Shown one piece after another: positions 55,174-64,000 of a stretch of DNA of 64,000 nt. The number at the start of each line of letters is the position of its first letter. Within the stretch, counting starts at the first letter, position 1. Under the pieces are notes generated by a model. That model was not told the DNA's origin. It saw nothing but the letters and a program-made list of their open reading frames with translations, and did no database searches. The stretch is from Devosia litorisediminis (lineage in GTDB: Bacteria; Pseudomonadota; Alphaproteobacteria; Rhizobiales; Devosiaceae), in assembly GCF_018334155.1 (NCBI RefSeq), contig NZ_JAGXTP010000001.1, positions 2,046,001 to 2,110,000 on the forward strand, written 5' to 3'. A program made the position numbers and the translations under genes.

Positions 55174-55215
55174 AACGGCCCTTTTGATGGACGCGGCCAG
55201 TGACCTGGCCTGGGT

Positions 55216-55707
55216 CTAGTCCTGGGGCGGGGTCCAGAGTGGGGTCTCGCGTTCCAGCGGCGCCATGGCGGTAATGTCATTGCCGCGCCGCATGGCGATG
55301 TTCATGCGGAAGCTGTTGCCGATGCGCTCGGAGCGCTCGATGAAGAGTTGGGCAATATCGGGCGGACAGAGTTCTTCGGCCGTGCGCCGGAACAGGGCAA
55401 GCCAGCGCATGAAATGGGCATCGGAGAGTTCGGGAATGGCCATATGCTTGGGCATGGGCCGGCCGGCATAGCGACCGGTGCCCAACAGCATGGAACTCCA
55501 GAAATCGGCAATAGTGGCCAGATGGCCCGGCCAGGCCTCGGGCGCAATAATGCGATTGAACACCGGCCCAATAACAGGGTCGCGGCGAGCATCGGCGTAG
55601 AAACGGTCCACCACGGCGCGGATCATGGCTTCATCGAGACCATCAGGGGTGTCCCAGCCAACGCGCTGATGCTGGGTGCCGATGGGTGGTCGTGGATTGT
55701 CGGTCAC
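55216..55707 (-). CDS. Group III truncated haemoglobin
   Basis: 163 residues from a GTG start placed directly after the regulator stop. Globin features: IRAVVDRFYADARRDPVIGP (helices B-C), FNRIIAPEAWPGHLATIADFWSSMLLGT, and the proximal histidine in DAHFMRWLALF, matching group III truncated globins. These bind O2, NO or peroxide-type ligands; the physiological role is uncertain. Cotranscribed with an Fe-S-type regulator and near superoxide dismutase, which suggests a redox or nitrosative stress role. Confidence 0.9.
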   Translation of the reverse strand: MTDNPRPPIGTQHQRVGWDTPDGLDEAMIRAVVDRFYADARRDPVIGPVFNRIIAPEAWPGHLATIADFWSSMLLGTGRYAGRPMPKHMAIPELSDAHFMRWLALFRRTAEELCPPDIAQLFIERSERIGNSFRMNIAMRRGNDITAMAPLERETPLWTPPQD

Positions 55708-56382
55708 TCAGACCTCCCGAATGGCGTAGCTGCAGCGGCGGCCGCCTGAAACAATGTGCTCATGGCGAGTGACTTCGACCTCGGGGCCCAGTACGGCGCG
55801 GAAGACATCGAGCTCGGCGCGACAAAAACCCTGACAGGCGGTGGCAGCGGCGCAGATGGGACAATGGTTTTCAAGCAGCAGAAGTGAGCCATCGGGCTCT
55901 TCGCGCCACTCGGCCATATAGCCTTCCTGCGAGCGCAACTCGGTCAAGGTCGCGACCTTGTCGCGCAGGCCGGTGCGGTCAGCCATCGCGGCCTGGTAGG
56001 CTGCGTGGGTTTCGGCCTCACGCGTGGCAATAATGGTATCCAGAGCTCCCTCCCCCAGCGAACTGCGGACGATATCGAGCAATTGCACGGTCAGGGCCGC
56101 GTGCGTATCGGGGAAGCGGGCCTGAGCAGCAGAGGTCAACGCCCAACGCTGGGTAGGGCGACCGACGCCACTGGCCTGGCTGGTGGCTGCCACCAGCCCC
56201 TCGTCGGCAAGCCGCGCCAATTGCTGGCGGGCGGCTTCGCCGGTCGTGCCCAAAATCTTGCCAATCGCGGCAGCCGACATGGCGCCATGCATCTTGAGCG
56301 CCATCAGCACACGTTCGGCGGGATTGCGCGGCGACCAGCCAAGATTGTCCGGCGCCGGGTTTTCCAAGGACTGACTTGACAT
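55708..56382 (-). CDS. Winged-helix regulator with Fe-S-type cysteine motif (SufR-like)
   Basis: 224 residues from ATG at 56382; an upstream ATG at 56409 would lie within a palindrome and is less likely. The winged helix (about residues 20-85) has MSAAAIGKILGTTGEAARQQ. The C-terminal half holds ENHCPICAAATACQGFC (C-x2-C-x5-C-x3-C) and a further cysteine in GGRRCSYAI, the pattern of SufR-type Fe-S sensing repressors. It is followed without gap by the trHb gene and diverges from sodB across a 12-base palindrome. A regulator of both is likely. Confidence 0.87.
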   Translation of the reverse strand: MSSQSLENPAPDNLGWSPRNPAERVLMALKMHGAMSAAAIGKILGTTGEAARQQLARLADEGLVAATSQASGVGRPTQRWALTSAAQARFPDTHAALTVQLLDIVRSSLGEGALDTIIATREAETHAAYQAAMADRTGLRDKVATLTELRSQEGYMAEWREEPDGSLLLLENHCPICAAATACQGFCRAELDVFRAVLGPEVEVTRHEHIVSGGRRCSYAIREV

Positions 56383-56402
56383 ATCTGGCTCAAAGGTTTT
56401 CA

Positions 56403-56414
56403 AAGTCATGACTT
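56403..56414. promoter_or_regulatory. Perfect 12-base palindrome between regulator and sodB
   Basis: AAGTCATGACTT, 20 bases before the SufR-like start and 61 before sodB. Its outer bases CA and GG continue weakly. A plausible operator for the divergent winged-helix regulator. Confidence 0.6.
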
Positions 56415-56474
56415 GGAAATTAAACCGCATGACGCTGAAACGCAAGTGCGTCCCGCCAACACCAGGAGACTGTC

Positions 56475-57077
56475 ATGGCCTTTGAACTCCCCGCCCTGCC
56501 CTATGCCCATTCCGCTCTCGCCGACCGCGGCATGAGTCAGGAAACGCTGGAACTGCACCACGACAAGCATCACCAAGCCTATGTGACGGCGCTGAACGGC
56601 CTGGTGGACAAGAACGCCGATCTGCAGGGAAAATCGCTCGAAGAGATCATCACCCTCGCCAAGGACAAGGCCGATCTGGCGCCGGTGTTCAACAATGCCG
56701 GACAGCACTGGAACCACATCCATTTCTGGAATGCGCTGTCACCCAAGGGTGGCCAGCTTGGTGGCCGGCTTGAAGCCAAGATCATCGACGATTTCGGTTC
56801 GGTCGCCGCGTTCAAGGACGCCTTCAAGTCTGCTGCGACGACACAGTTCGGATCGGGCTGGGCCTGGCTGGTGCTGGGTACGGACGGAAAGCTGAAAGCC
56901 ACCAAGACCGCCAATGGCAGCAATCCGCTGGCGACGGGCGAAGGCAAGCCACTGCTGGGGCTCGATGTGTGGGAACACAGCTACTACCTCGACTTCCGCA
57001 ACCGCCGACCGGACTATGTCAGCAACTTCCTCGACACGCTGGCCAATTATGAATTTGCCGAAGCCAATCTGGGCTAA
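56475..57077 (+). CDS. sodB: Iron superoxide dismutase
   Basis: 200 residues, converts superoxide to oxygen and peroxide in the cytoplasm. Metal ligands lie in LELHHDKHHQAY, HWNHIHFWNAL, and DVWEHSYYLDF. The active-site glutamine sits in NNAGQHWNH as in the Fe type, not in the Mn position, and FGSGWAWLV is conserved. ATG at 56475 follows AGGAGA. Divergent from the SufR-like regulator. Confidence 0.96.
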   Translation: MAFELPALPYAHSALADRGMSQETLELHHDKHHQAYVTALNGLVDKNADLQGKSLEEIITLAKDKADLAPVFNNAGQHWNHIHFWNALSPKGGQLGGRLEAKIIDDFGSVAAFKDAFKSAATTQFGSGWAWLVLGTDGKLKATKTANGSNPLATGEGKPLLGLDVWEHSYYLDFRNRRPDYVSNFLDTLANYEFAEANLG

Positions 57078-57096
57078 GGCCTGATGCGTAACAATT

Positions 57097-57172
57097 GCGG
57101 TGTCATACTGGTTGGGGAGGCTCTTCGGCACATCGCGGAGCGGGCCCAGGCTGCCGGGCGGAATGACACCGC
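57097..57172. repeat. Dispersed palindromic element between sodB and ferredoxin
   Basis: GCGGTGTCAT (57097-57106) and ATGACACCGC (57163-57172) are perfect 10-base arms around a 56-base GC-rich centre. It could fold into a long hairpin in the sodB-fdxA transcript. One arm resembles a fragment at 43286-43312. Confidence 0.65.
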
Positions 57173-57193
57173 GTTGGCGGGACGGTGCCGGCC

Positions 57194-57532
57194 ATGACCT
57201 ATGTGGTGACGGAAGACTGCATAGCCTGCAAGCATATGGATTGCGTGGCGGTGTGCCCGGTTGATTGCTTTTACGAAGGCGAAAACATGCTGGTCATCAA
57301 CCCGGACGAATGCATAGATTGTGGGGTATGTGAGCCCGAATGTCCGATCGAGGCCATCAAGCCGGATATGGAACCGGGCCTGGCACCGTGGATTGAACAT
57401 AACAGGCAATATGCGCGGCTTTGGCCGAACATCACTGAAGTGGGCGTGCCGCCGGCAAATGCCGAGGCCATGGCGGGCCAGCCCAACAAACTCCGCGACC
57501 TGTTCTCGGAACAGCCCGGAGAAGGATCATGA
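57194..57532 (+). CDS. fdxA: 7Fe ferredoxin (FdxA type)
   Basis: 112 residues from ATG at 57194. Two cysteine clusters: [18 protein letters not shown], with the extended 3Fe-4S-type spacing, and [12 protein letters not shown], a 4Fe-4S motif. A C-terminal tail of about 45 residues is typical of FdxA. Electron carrier; partner unknown. Its stop overlaps the flavin-reductase-like start (ATGA), so that enzyme is a plausible partner. Confidence 0.95.
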   Translation: MTYVVTEDCIACKHMDCVAVCPVDCFYEGENMLVINPDECIDCGVCEPECPIEAIKPDMEPGLAPWIEHNRQYARLWPNITEVGVPPANAEAMAGQPNKLRDLFSEQPGEGS

Positions 57533-58080
57533 CGACACTGATGGCCGATTTTGAACTCCCCGATACCATGAAGCTGCGCCCGCCCCGCAATCCGGTGGTC
57601 GGCAATGCCGAATTCCGCTCGGCAATGGCCGCAATGGCCTCCACCGTCAGCGTGGTGACGGCACGTCGCGGCGATGAGCAGATCGGCCGCACCGTGACTT
57701 CAATGATGTCGCTGGCGATAAACCCGCCGACCATTCTGATTTCCATCGATATTATGAGCCGGCTGGCTGACATCATTGCCAAGACCAACGGGTTTTCCCT
57801 GGCGATGCTGGCCGATGACCAGCAAGAGGTCGGTAATGCCTTTGCCGGCGGGATGGAGCCGGAGCATCGCTTCGGTGTGGGCGAGTGGTCGCGCTGGCCA
57901 TCGGGGCACCCAATGCTGCTCGGGGCAGTCACGGCAGTGGATTGCGATGTGGTTGGCGCCATCGAGACGGGCACCCATGTGCTGTTTGCCGGAGCGATTA
58001 TCGAAGTGGAAACAACGACCAGTCGTTCCCCCCTGATCTGGCAACGGCACCACTACCAGACGCTGGGTGGGCTCGACTGA
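57529..58080 (+). CDS. Flavin reductase-like protein
   Basis: 183 residues of the FMN-binding split-barrel family. Residues ~30-100 carry [20 protein letters not shown] and [10 protein letters not shown], a flavin-contacting segment. [20 protein letters not shown] and a C-terminal [10 protein letters not shown] follow. Such proteins supply reduced flavin to a monooxygenase or act as ferric or heme-linked reductases. Coupled to FdxA by four-base overlap. Confidence 0.87.
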   Translation: MTTLMADFELPDTMKLRPPRNPVVGNAEFRSAMAAMASTVSVVTARRGDEQIGRTVTSMMSLAINPPTILISIDIMSRLADIIAKTNGFSLAMLADDQQEVGNAFAGGMEPEHRFGVGEWSRWPSGHPMLLGAVTAVDCDVVGAIETGTHVLFAGAIIEVETTTSRSPLIWQRHHYQTLGGLD

Positions 58081-58179
58081 GCGCCGGCATGATGGCAAGC
58101 TGGGCGCAACGATTTGGCGAGGCGGCGGTTATTTCTTGCGCTGCTTTGAACTCAACCCACTCCCCAAAGGGAGACGCGC

Positions 58180-58473
58180 TTGCCCAGATACTACTTCCAC
58201 TACCGCACCGATGACGAGTTGATCCGCGACGATGACGGCAGTGAGTTGCCAGATCTGGAAGCGGCGGAACACAATGCAGCGGCATTGGCCAAGGCGATTG
58301 TCGAACAGGCTGCCAGCACCGGGGGCGATACCCGCCTACCACGATCGATCGAGATCACTGACGCAGAAGGTGAAGAGCTGCTTTATCTGGTGTTCTGGGC
58401 CGGCCCCAAACTAGGCTCAGACGATGATCCAGACGAGGACGCACCGGCGCCGCCAAGCAGTACGGTCCACTAG
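58180..58473 (+). CDS. Small conserved protein, DUF6894-like
   Basis: 97 residues, TTG start at 58180 with AAAGGGAGA upstream. The N-terminus MPRYYFHYRTDDELIRDDDG and LPDLEAAEHNAAALAKAIVE match the DUF6894 small-protein pattern; the acidic tail DDDPDEDAP is likely disordered. No known function. It follows the flavin reductase gene by 99 bases on the same strand. Confidence 0.75.
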   Translation: MPRYYFHYRTDDELIRDDDGSELPDLEAAEHNAAALAKAIVEQAASTGGDTRLPRSIEITDAEGEELLYLVFWAGPKLGSDDDPDEDAPAPPSSTVH

Positions 58474-58527
58474 TCCCCAGGCAATGGTTGAGGAAGACGT
58501 CGTGGTGGGAATGCCGGCGGCCAAAAG

Positions 58528-59541
58528 TCAGTTGGCGTAGATCTGATCAAAGATACCGCCATCGCCGAAGAAGCGGGCCTGCGCATCGCGCCAGCCGCCA
58601 AATTCTTCAATGGTCACAAGGTTGAGTTCAGCGAAGCGCGCGAGATCTTCGGGGGCTGCAAACTCGGGCTGCGACGGACGGAAATAGTGTTTTGCAGCAA
58701 TGGATTGACCGACGTCTGAGTAGAGATAGTCGAGATAGCCCTGTGCCAGATCCCGGGTGCCGTTCGTATCAACATTGACGTCAACCAAAGCAATAGGCGG
58801 TTCGGCCAGGATCGAGACCGAAGGGGTCACGATATCGAAGGCGTCGGGTCCCAGTTCTTCAAGGGCAAGCCAAGCTTCGTTTTCCCAGGCCAACAGCACA
58901 TCGCCAATGCCGCGCTGCACGAATGTGGTGGTGGCCCCCCGCGCGCCGGTATCGAGCACCGGAACGTGGCGATAGAGCTGACTGACGAATTCCTGCGCCG
59001 TGGCGTCGCTGCCATCTGGCTGCGCCTTGGCCCATGCCCAAGCAGCCAGCAGGTTCCACCGTGCCCCGCCCGATGTCTTGGGATTGGGGGTGATCACTTC
59101 AACGCCTTCAGCAATCAGATCGCCCCAGTCGACGATGGCCTTGGGGTTACCCTTGCGGACGAGAAAGACGATGGTCGAGGTATAGGGTGCACTATTGTTG
59201 GCGAAGCGGCCACGCCAGTCGGCATTGATCAGGCCAGCATCGGCAATGGCGTTGATGTCGCTATCGAGCGCCAGGGTGACCACGTCTGCATTGAGACCAT
59301 CGATGACCGAGCGGGCCTGTGCGCCCGAGCCACCATGTGTGACCTGAACGGCGACGGTCTCACCGGTGGCCTGCTGCCAGTGGTCGACGAAGGCCGCGTC
59401 GAAATCGGCATAGAACTCACGTGTGGGATCATAACTGACATTGGTCAGGGTCCGATCCTGAGCGTGGCTGGTGACGGAAAAGACCAGCACAAGCGAGGCA
59501 ATCAGAGCAGCATAAGCAAGAATTCTGGACATGTAGGTCAT
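58528..59541 (-). CDS. Sulfate ABC transporter substrate-binding protein
   Basis: 337 residues, Sec signal peptide MTYMSRILAYAALIASLVLV (cleavage near HAQ). The mature chain has VSYDPTREFYADFDAAF, QVTHGGSGAQARSVIDGL and LFGDGGIFDQIYAN-type ending, plus AWAWAKAQPD, all typical of Sbp/CysP. It binds sulfate or thiosulfate for cysTWA, but that operon is 3.5 kb away on the same strand (52224-54998), with unrelated genes between. GGGAGA precedes the ATG. Confidence 0.94.
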   Translation of the reverse strand: MTYMSRILAYAALIASLVLVFSVTSHAQDRTLTNVSYDPTREFYADFDAAFVDHWQQATGETVAVQVTHGGSGAQARSVIDGLNADVVTLALDSDINAIADAGLINADWRGRFANNSAPYTSTIVFLVRKGNPKAIVDWGDLIAEGVEVITPNPKTSGGARWNLLAAWAWAKAQPDGSDATAQEFVSQLYRHVPVLDTGARGATTTFVQRGIGDVLLAWENEAWLALEELGPDAFDIVTPSVSILAEPPIALVDVNVDTNGTRDLAQGYLDYLYSDVGQSIAAKHYFRPSQPEFAAPEDLARFAELNLVTIEEFGGWRDAQARFFGDGGIFDQIYAN

Positions 59542-59845
59542 TTGTGGTCTCCCAGGAGATCGCCTGATAAAAGACTACCACATTGGTGGGGTATTACAAG
59601 GTAAAGCGCCGCCACCGAAACGCCGCAATAGAAATGCTTTGCCTCGAACGCCGCCAAATCGGGAAAAAGCTCGCCAGAAGCCTACCAAAATGCGGAGCTG
59701 CGCAATGCCATTCCAGAACCTTACCGAGGTCCTAATTTTGGCGTCGCGTCATCTGCGCATCTTTGTGGGCTGATATTGGCAAAAGGGATGGCAGACAGAG
59801 CCGCATGTGATCCCTAGACTGGCAAGGCGAGCTGAGGAGTCGAAG
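59542..59845. promoter_or_regulatory. Divergent control region of sulfate-binding protein and glutamate dehydrogenase
   Basis: 304 bases without a gene. The part near the sulfate-binding protein contains ACCACATTGGTGG (59577-59589), an imperfect palindrome. GAGGAG at 59834-59839 is the ribosome site for the dehydrogenase gene. I see no riboswitch-like fold. Promoter hexamers cannot be placed reliably. Confidence 0.4.
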
Positions 59846-62800
59846 ATGAATTTGGTACAAGCGAACCGTCCTGCCCTGCTGGAGCGTGCGGCAGCCCTGG
59901 CAAGCGAAGACGCGGGGTTCGCCGAATTCCTGCGTTCGGCCGTTCTGGCGACCGATACCGAGGATCTGGCGCGACAGGCTCCTGATCGGTTCGAAGCGAT
60001 CCTGCGCCAATCCTATGCGCATCTGAAAGCCTATAGCGGTACGGGCAGCAAGCTGAGCGTGACCGCGCCGACCCAGCCCGGCGAACCGCTGGTGCTTGAT
60101 ATCGTATCGCCCGACATGCCCTTCATCGTCGACAGCGCGCTGGCCGCGCTACGCGCCGCAGGCGGCACGGTGCGGCTGTTTGCGCACCCGGTGGTTCGTG
60201 AACCCAGTGGGCGGGCGCTCAGCGTGCTGCATATTCACAGCGATCCCGTCAGTGATCTGGACGCCATGGTGAGCGAGATCGACTCCACCATGGCCGAGGT
60301 TGGCCAGGCAGTGCGGGACTGGCAGCCCATGCTGGAGCGCCTGCGCAAGGCGATCAGCGCGCTGAGCGAACAGAAGTCGAGTCTGGCCGATGAACCCCTG
60401 CGGTTTCTCGACTGGCTGATCGAGCACAACTTCACTTTTTTGGGGATGCGCGACTACCGCATCGATGGCGAGACGCTGGCGCCGGTCGCCAAGAGCGGGC
60501 TGGGCATTCTGACCGACGGTGAGGTCAAGGTGCTGCGCAGTGGCCCGACTTTTGTTGAATCCACGCCACAGCACGCCGCCTTCATTGCCTCGAACGAACC
60601 GCTGCTGGTGACCAAGGCCAATGTGCGGGCGCGGGTGCATCGCCGCCAGCACATGGATTATGTGGGCATCAAGATCTATGACGGCGGCGGCAAAGCCGTT
60701 GGCGAGTTGCGCATTGTGGGGCTGTTCACATCGCAGGCGCAGGCCACGCCGCACACCGAAGTGCCGATCATCCGGCGCAAGATTGCCGAGGTGATGCGCA
60801 AGTCGGGCGTTGATCCGATCGGGCATGACGGCCGGGCGCTGCTGAGCGCGCTGGACAGCTATCCGCGCGACGAACTTTTCCAGATCGGCGGCGAGCAGCT
60901 GTTTGAATTCTCCACCGCGATTGCCGGCCTGTATGACCGCCCGCGGGTGCGGGTACTGCCGCGTATCGACCGGTTCGACAATTTTGTCTCGGTGCTCGTT
61001 TATGTGCCACGCGACCGCTATGACGGCGCGGCTCGGGCGCGGATCACCCAGTATCTGGCCGAAGTCTATGATGGCCGGGTGTCAGCATTCTATCCACATT
61101 TCCCCGAAGGCGAACTGGTACGGGTGCATGTGATCATCGGCCGAATTGCGGGAAAAACCCCGCAGCCGAGCCGTGCAGAACTTGAAGCCAATGTTGACGC
61201 ATTGACGAGCAATTTCGGCGACATTCTGATGGCCACGGCGACCGATCCGGCGGTGATGAGTGATTATCGCACGGCGTTCTCCGCAGCCTATCAATCGCGC
61301 AATTCCGCCGAGGATGCGCATGTCGATGTCGGGGTTCTGCATGAACTGGGCGAGAGCGCCCGAGTGGCCATCCGGCTGCGCAGCCGAGACGGCGCCGACG
61401 GCGCCCTCGGGCTGAAATTCTACCACCGCGAGCACGCCATTCCACTGAGTGACCGCGTGCCGATGATCGAAGCCTTCGGGTTCCGGGTGATCGACGAGCG
61501 CACCTATACGGTGACGCCACGGGACGGTGTGGAGCGCTATATCCATGACATGGTGCTGGCGCCCAGTGATGGCGTTGTGCTGGACCTTGATATGCGCGGA
61601 CCAGCCGTCGAGGCCGGGCTGCTGGCTGTGTGGGACGGGCTGGGGGAGAGTGATCAGCTCAATACGCTGGTGACCCGCACGGCGCTGGGCTGGAACGATG
61701 CAGCCCTGCTGCGGGCATTGTCGCGCTATCTGCGGCAGATCGGGATTTCCTATTCGCAGCGCTATATCGCGCAGGTGCTGGTAAACCAGTCGGGCGCTGC
61801 TGAAGCGCTGGTGGGGCTGTTCAACGCGCTGCACGACCCTGACGAAACCAATCGGGACGCCAAGGCGGATGGGGCGCGCAAACAGATTGCGGCCGCACTC
61901 GATGCAATGGCCTCACTGGACGAAGACACCATCATCCGGCGCTTCCTCAATCTGATGGAAGCGGCGATCCGCACCAATGCGTTTCAGCGCGACCCGGAAG
62001 GCAATCGCATGCCGGCGCTGGCGATCAAGTTCGACAGCAGCATGGTCGAGGGCATGGTCGCGCCCCGTCCCTACCGCGAGATCTCGGTCTATTCGCCGCG
62101 GGTGGAAGGCATCCATATGCGCTTTGGAGCGATTGCGCGCGGCGGGCTGCGCTGGTCGGACCGGCCCGAGGATTTCCGCACCGAGGTGCTGGGGCTGGTC
62201 AAGGCACAGCAGGTCAAGAATGCGGTGATCGTGCCGGTCGGTGCCAAGGGGGGATTTGTGCCCAAGCGCCTAGTGGCCGGTATGCCGCGCGAGGCGTTTC
62301 AGGCTGAGGGCATTGCCAGCTACAAGATATTTATCGGCGCGCTGCTCGATGTGACCGACAATCTGGTCGATGGTGCAGTGGTGCCGCCCCGCGCCGTGGT
62401 GCGACGTGATGGTGACGATCCTTATCTGGTGGTCGCTGCCGACAAGGGTACAGCAAGTTTTTCGGACACGGCAAACGGGATCGCCATCAGCCGGGGATAC
62501 TGGCTGGGCGACGCCTTCGCCTCGGGCGGCTCTGCGGGCTATGACCACAAAAAGATGGGCATTACGGCACGCGGCGGCTGGGAAGCTGTGAAGCGTCACT
62601 TCCGCGAGATGGACCGCGATATCCAGCGCGAGCAGTTCACCGCTGTTGGCGTGGGCGATATGAGCGGGGACGTGTTCGGTAACGGCATGCTGCTGAGTGC
62701 GCAGACGCGGCTGGTGGCCGCGTTTGACCACCGCGATATTTTCATCGACCCCAATCCTGATGCAGCCAAGAGCCTGGCAGAACGGCACCGCCTGTTTGCC

Positions 62801-64000
62801 CTGCCCCGTTCAAGCTGGCAGGACTATGACAAGGCGTTGATCTCAAGCGGCGGCGGGATTTTCTCGCGCAGCATGAAGTCGGTGCCGCTGTCGGCCGAGA
62901 TCAAGACGCTGCTCGGCATCACGGCCAATCACGCCACGCCCAATGAGGTGATCACCGCAATCCTGAAGGCCGATGTGGACCTGCTGTGGTTCGGCGGCAT
63001 CGGCACCTATGTGCGCTCTGGCCTGGAAAGCAATGCAGAGGTGGGCGACCGGGCCAATGATGCCATCCGCATTACCGGTGGCGAGGTGCGGGCCAAGGTG
63101 ATCGGCGAAGGCGCCAATCTGGGCGCCACGCAACGCGGACGCATCGAGTATGCGCTCAAGGGCGGGCGGATCAATACCGACGCCATCGACAATTCGGCCG
63201 GCGTGAACTCGAGCGATCTGGAGGTCAATATCAAGATCGCCGTCGCGCCCCTGCTGGCATCTGGCACCCTTGGCATCGAAGCGCGCAATGCGTTCCTCGT
63301 GACCATGACCGATGAGGTCGCAGCGCTGTGCCTGCGCAATAACTACCTGCAGGGGCTGGCGATCTCGTTGGCAGAACGTGCCGGACTGGCGGAACTGCCG
63401 GACCACCGCGAACTGATCGAACGGCTGGAAGACCGTGGACTGCTCGATCGCGCCGTAGAGTTTCTGCCCAGTGATACAGTGCTGGAAAACCGGGTGGCGG
63501 CAGGCACGGCACTGGTGCGGCCCGAACTGGCGGTGATCCTGGCCTATGCCAAGCTGACGCTATACGCGGATTTGCTGGACGGTCGCTCGATCGACAATGA
63601 CTATCTGGCGGGTGAGCTCTATCGCTACTTCCCGGGCACGCTGCGCAGCACCTATCCCGAGGCTGTGGCCGGACATCGGCTGAAACGCGAAGTGATCGCG
63701 ACAGTGCTGGCCAATGCGATGATCAATCGCGGCGGACCGGCATTTGTGACCGATCTGACTGCGGCAACCAGCGCCAGCCCCGGCGAGACAGCGCTGGCCT
63801 ATGCGGCGGCGCGTGATGTCTATGGACTGAGCGCGCTGAACACCGCGATTGATGCGCTCGACACGTTGATCGACGGCGATGTGCAGTTGGCGCTCTATGC
63901 TGAAGTGATGGCGCTGCTACGGCAGGAGAGCCTGTGGTTCCTGCGCAATGCCGATGTGACGCAGGGTCTGTCCGATCTGGTACAGCGTCATGCCGCCGGT
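59846..64000 (+). CDS. NAD-specific glutamate dehydrogenase (large, 180-kDa type), C-terminus cut by window edge
   Basis: Oxidative deamination of glutamate to 2-oxoglutarate. The ATG at 59846 has GAGGAG upstream, and the frame runs open to the edge (1385 codons of an expected ~1600). The long N-terminal regulatory region contains ACT-like segments. The catalytic domain begins near residue 755 with ARGGLRWSDRPEDFRTEVLG and VIVPVGAKGGFVPKR. The NAD-binding part has AVGVGDMSGDVFGNGMLLS. Lies about 16 kb from putA, whose product is glutamate, so both serve amino-acid breakdown though not as one operon. Confidence 0.96.
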   Translation, partial: MNLVQANRPALLERAAALASEDAGFAEFLRSAVLATDTEDLARQAPDRFEAILRQSYAHLKAYSGTGSKLSVTAPTQPGEPLVLDIVSPDMPFIVDSALAALRAAGGTVRLFAHPVVREPSGRALSVLHIHSDPVSDLDAMVSEIDSTMAEVGQAVRDWQPMLERLRKAISALSEQKSSLADEPLRFLDWLIEHNFTFLGMRDYRIDGETLAPVAKSGLGILTDGEVKVLRSGPTFVESTPQHAAFIASNEPLLVTKANVRARVHRRQHMDYVGIKIYDGGGKAVGELRIVGLFTSQAQATPHTEVPIIRRKIAEVMRKSGVDPIGHDGRALLSALDSYPRDELFQIGGEQLFEFSTAIAGLYDRPRVRVLPRIDRFDNFVSVLVYVPRDRYDGAARARITQYLAEVYDGRVSAFYPHFPEGELVRVHVIIGRIAGKTPQPSRAELEANVDALTSNFGDILMATATDPAVMSDYRTAFSAAYQSRNSAEDAHVDVGVLHELGESARVAIRLRSRDGADGALGLKFYHREHAIPLSDRVPMIEAFGFRVIDERTYTVTPRDGVERYIHDMVLAPSDGVVLDLDMRGPAVEAGLLAVWDGLGESDQLNTLVTRTALGWNDAALLRALSRYLRQIGISYSQRYIAQVLVNQSGAAEALVGLFNALHDPDETNRDAKADGARKQIAAALDAMASLDEDTIIRRFLNLMEAAIRTNAFQRDPEGNRMPALAIKFDSSMVEGMVAPRPYREISVYSPRVEGIHMRFGAIARGGLRWSDRPEDFRTEVLGLVKAQQVKNAVIVPVGAKGGFVPKRLVAGMPREAFQAEGIASYKIFIGALLDVTDNLVDGAVVPPRAVVRRDGDDPYLVVAADKGTASFSDTANGIAISRGYWLGDAFASGGSAGYDHKKMGITARGGWEAVKRHFREMDRDIQREQFTAVGVGDMSGDVFGNGMLLSAQTRLVAAFDHRDIFIDPNPDAAKSLAERHRLFALPRSSWQDYDKALISSGGGIFSRSMKSVPLSAEIKTLLGITANHATPNEVITAILKADVDLLWFGGIGTYVRSGLESNAEVGDRANDAIRITGGEVRAKVIGEGANLGATQRGRIEYALKGGRINTDAIDNSAGVNSSDLEVNIKIAVAPLLASGTLGIEARNAFLVTMTDEVAALCLRNNYLQGLAISLAERAGLAELPDHRELIERLEDRGLLDRAVEFLPSDTVLENRVAAGTALVRPELAVILAYAKLTLYADLLDGRSIDNDYLAGELYRYFPGTLRSTYPEAVAGHRLKREVIATVLANAMINRGGPAFVTDLTAATSASPGETALAYAAARDVYGLSALNTAIDALDTLIDGDVQLALYAEVMALLRQESLWFLRNADVTQGLSDLVQRHAAG

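Overview
This is a GC-rich, gene-dense chromosomal segment from what looks like an alphaproteobacterium of the Hyphomicrobiales. A Devosia-like soil or plant-associated organism is my best guess. The guess rests on the many ABC uptake operons, a PutA without a DNA-binding domain beside a divergent Lrp-type regulator, a giant NAD-dependent glutamate dehydrogenase, a LOV/HWE-type kinase, and free-standing inverted repeats between operons. It is inference; no 16S or other marker gene is present. I see no prophage, CRISPR array, intact insertion sequence or conjugation gene.

Sugar uptake and catabolism, 1-16102. The first locus (1-8543) has a minus-strand operon of a split transketolase and an FGGY kinase. 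It diverges from a DUF2291 lipoprotein, an RbsA-type ATPase, an RbsC-type permease, a DeoR regulator and an RbsB-type binding protein. The gene set resembles the known apulose-4-phosphate route of apiose catabolism, but the substrate is not proven. The second locus (8670-16102) is a LacI repressor diverging from a Gfo/Idh/MocA dehydrogenase, a xylose-isomerase-like TIM barrel and a MalEFGK-type transporter. Two matching operator sequences sit in the intergenic gap.

A degraded patch (16103-17195) holds a broken LrgB gene, a small lipoprotein and tRNA-Gln(CTG). An arabinoside locus follows (17196-27047): an ArsR-type regulator, a GH51 arabinofuranosidase, a five-gene oligosaccharide/peptide-type ABC system and a GH43-like enzyme. 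Together the first 27 kb look like plant cell-wall sugar scavenging.

Peptide and amino-acid use, 27062-50532. A cupin-XRE regulator, a binding protein, an M24 aminopeptidase and a GNAT acetyltransferase on the minus strand diverge from four dipeptide-transporter genes and a small GAF protein. After an epoxide-hydrolase-like gene, a WYL regulator, a lipoprotein and a LOV-domain histidine kinase come putA with its Lrp-type regulator, and then a complete opp operon. A second GAF protein, paralogous to the first, overlaps a TPR-GGDEF cyclase.

Sulfate, iron and oxidative stress, 52224-59541. The cysTWA genes are separated from the sulfate-binding protein by a block holding an Fe-S-type regulator, a group III truncated haemoglobin, Fe superoxide dismutase, a 7Fe ferredoxin and a flavin reductase. 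The window ends inside the NAD-glutamate dehydrogenase gene.

Numerous short inverted repeats between genes (REP-like elements, candidate operators, and stem-loops behind binding-protein genes) are the main non-coding content.
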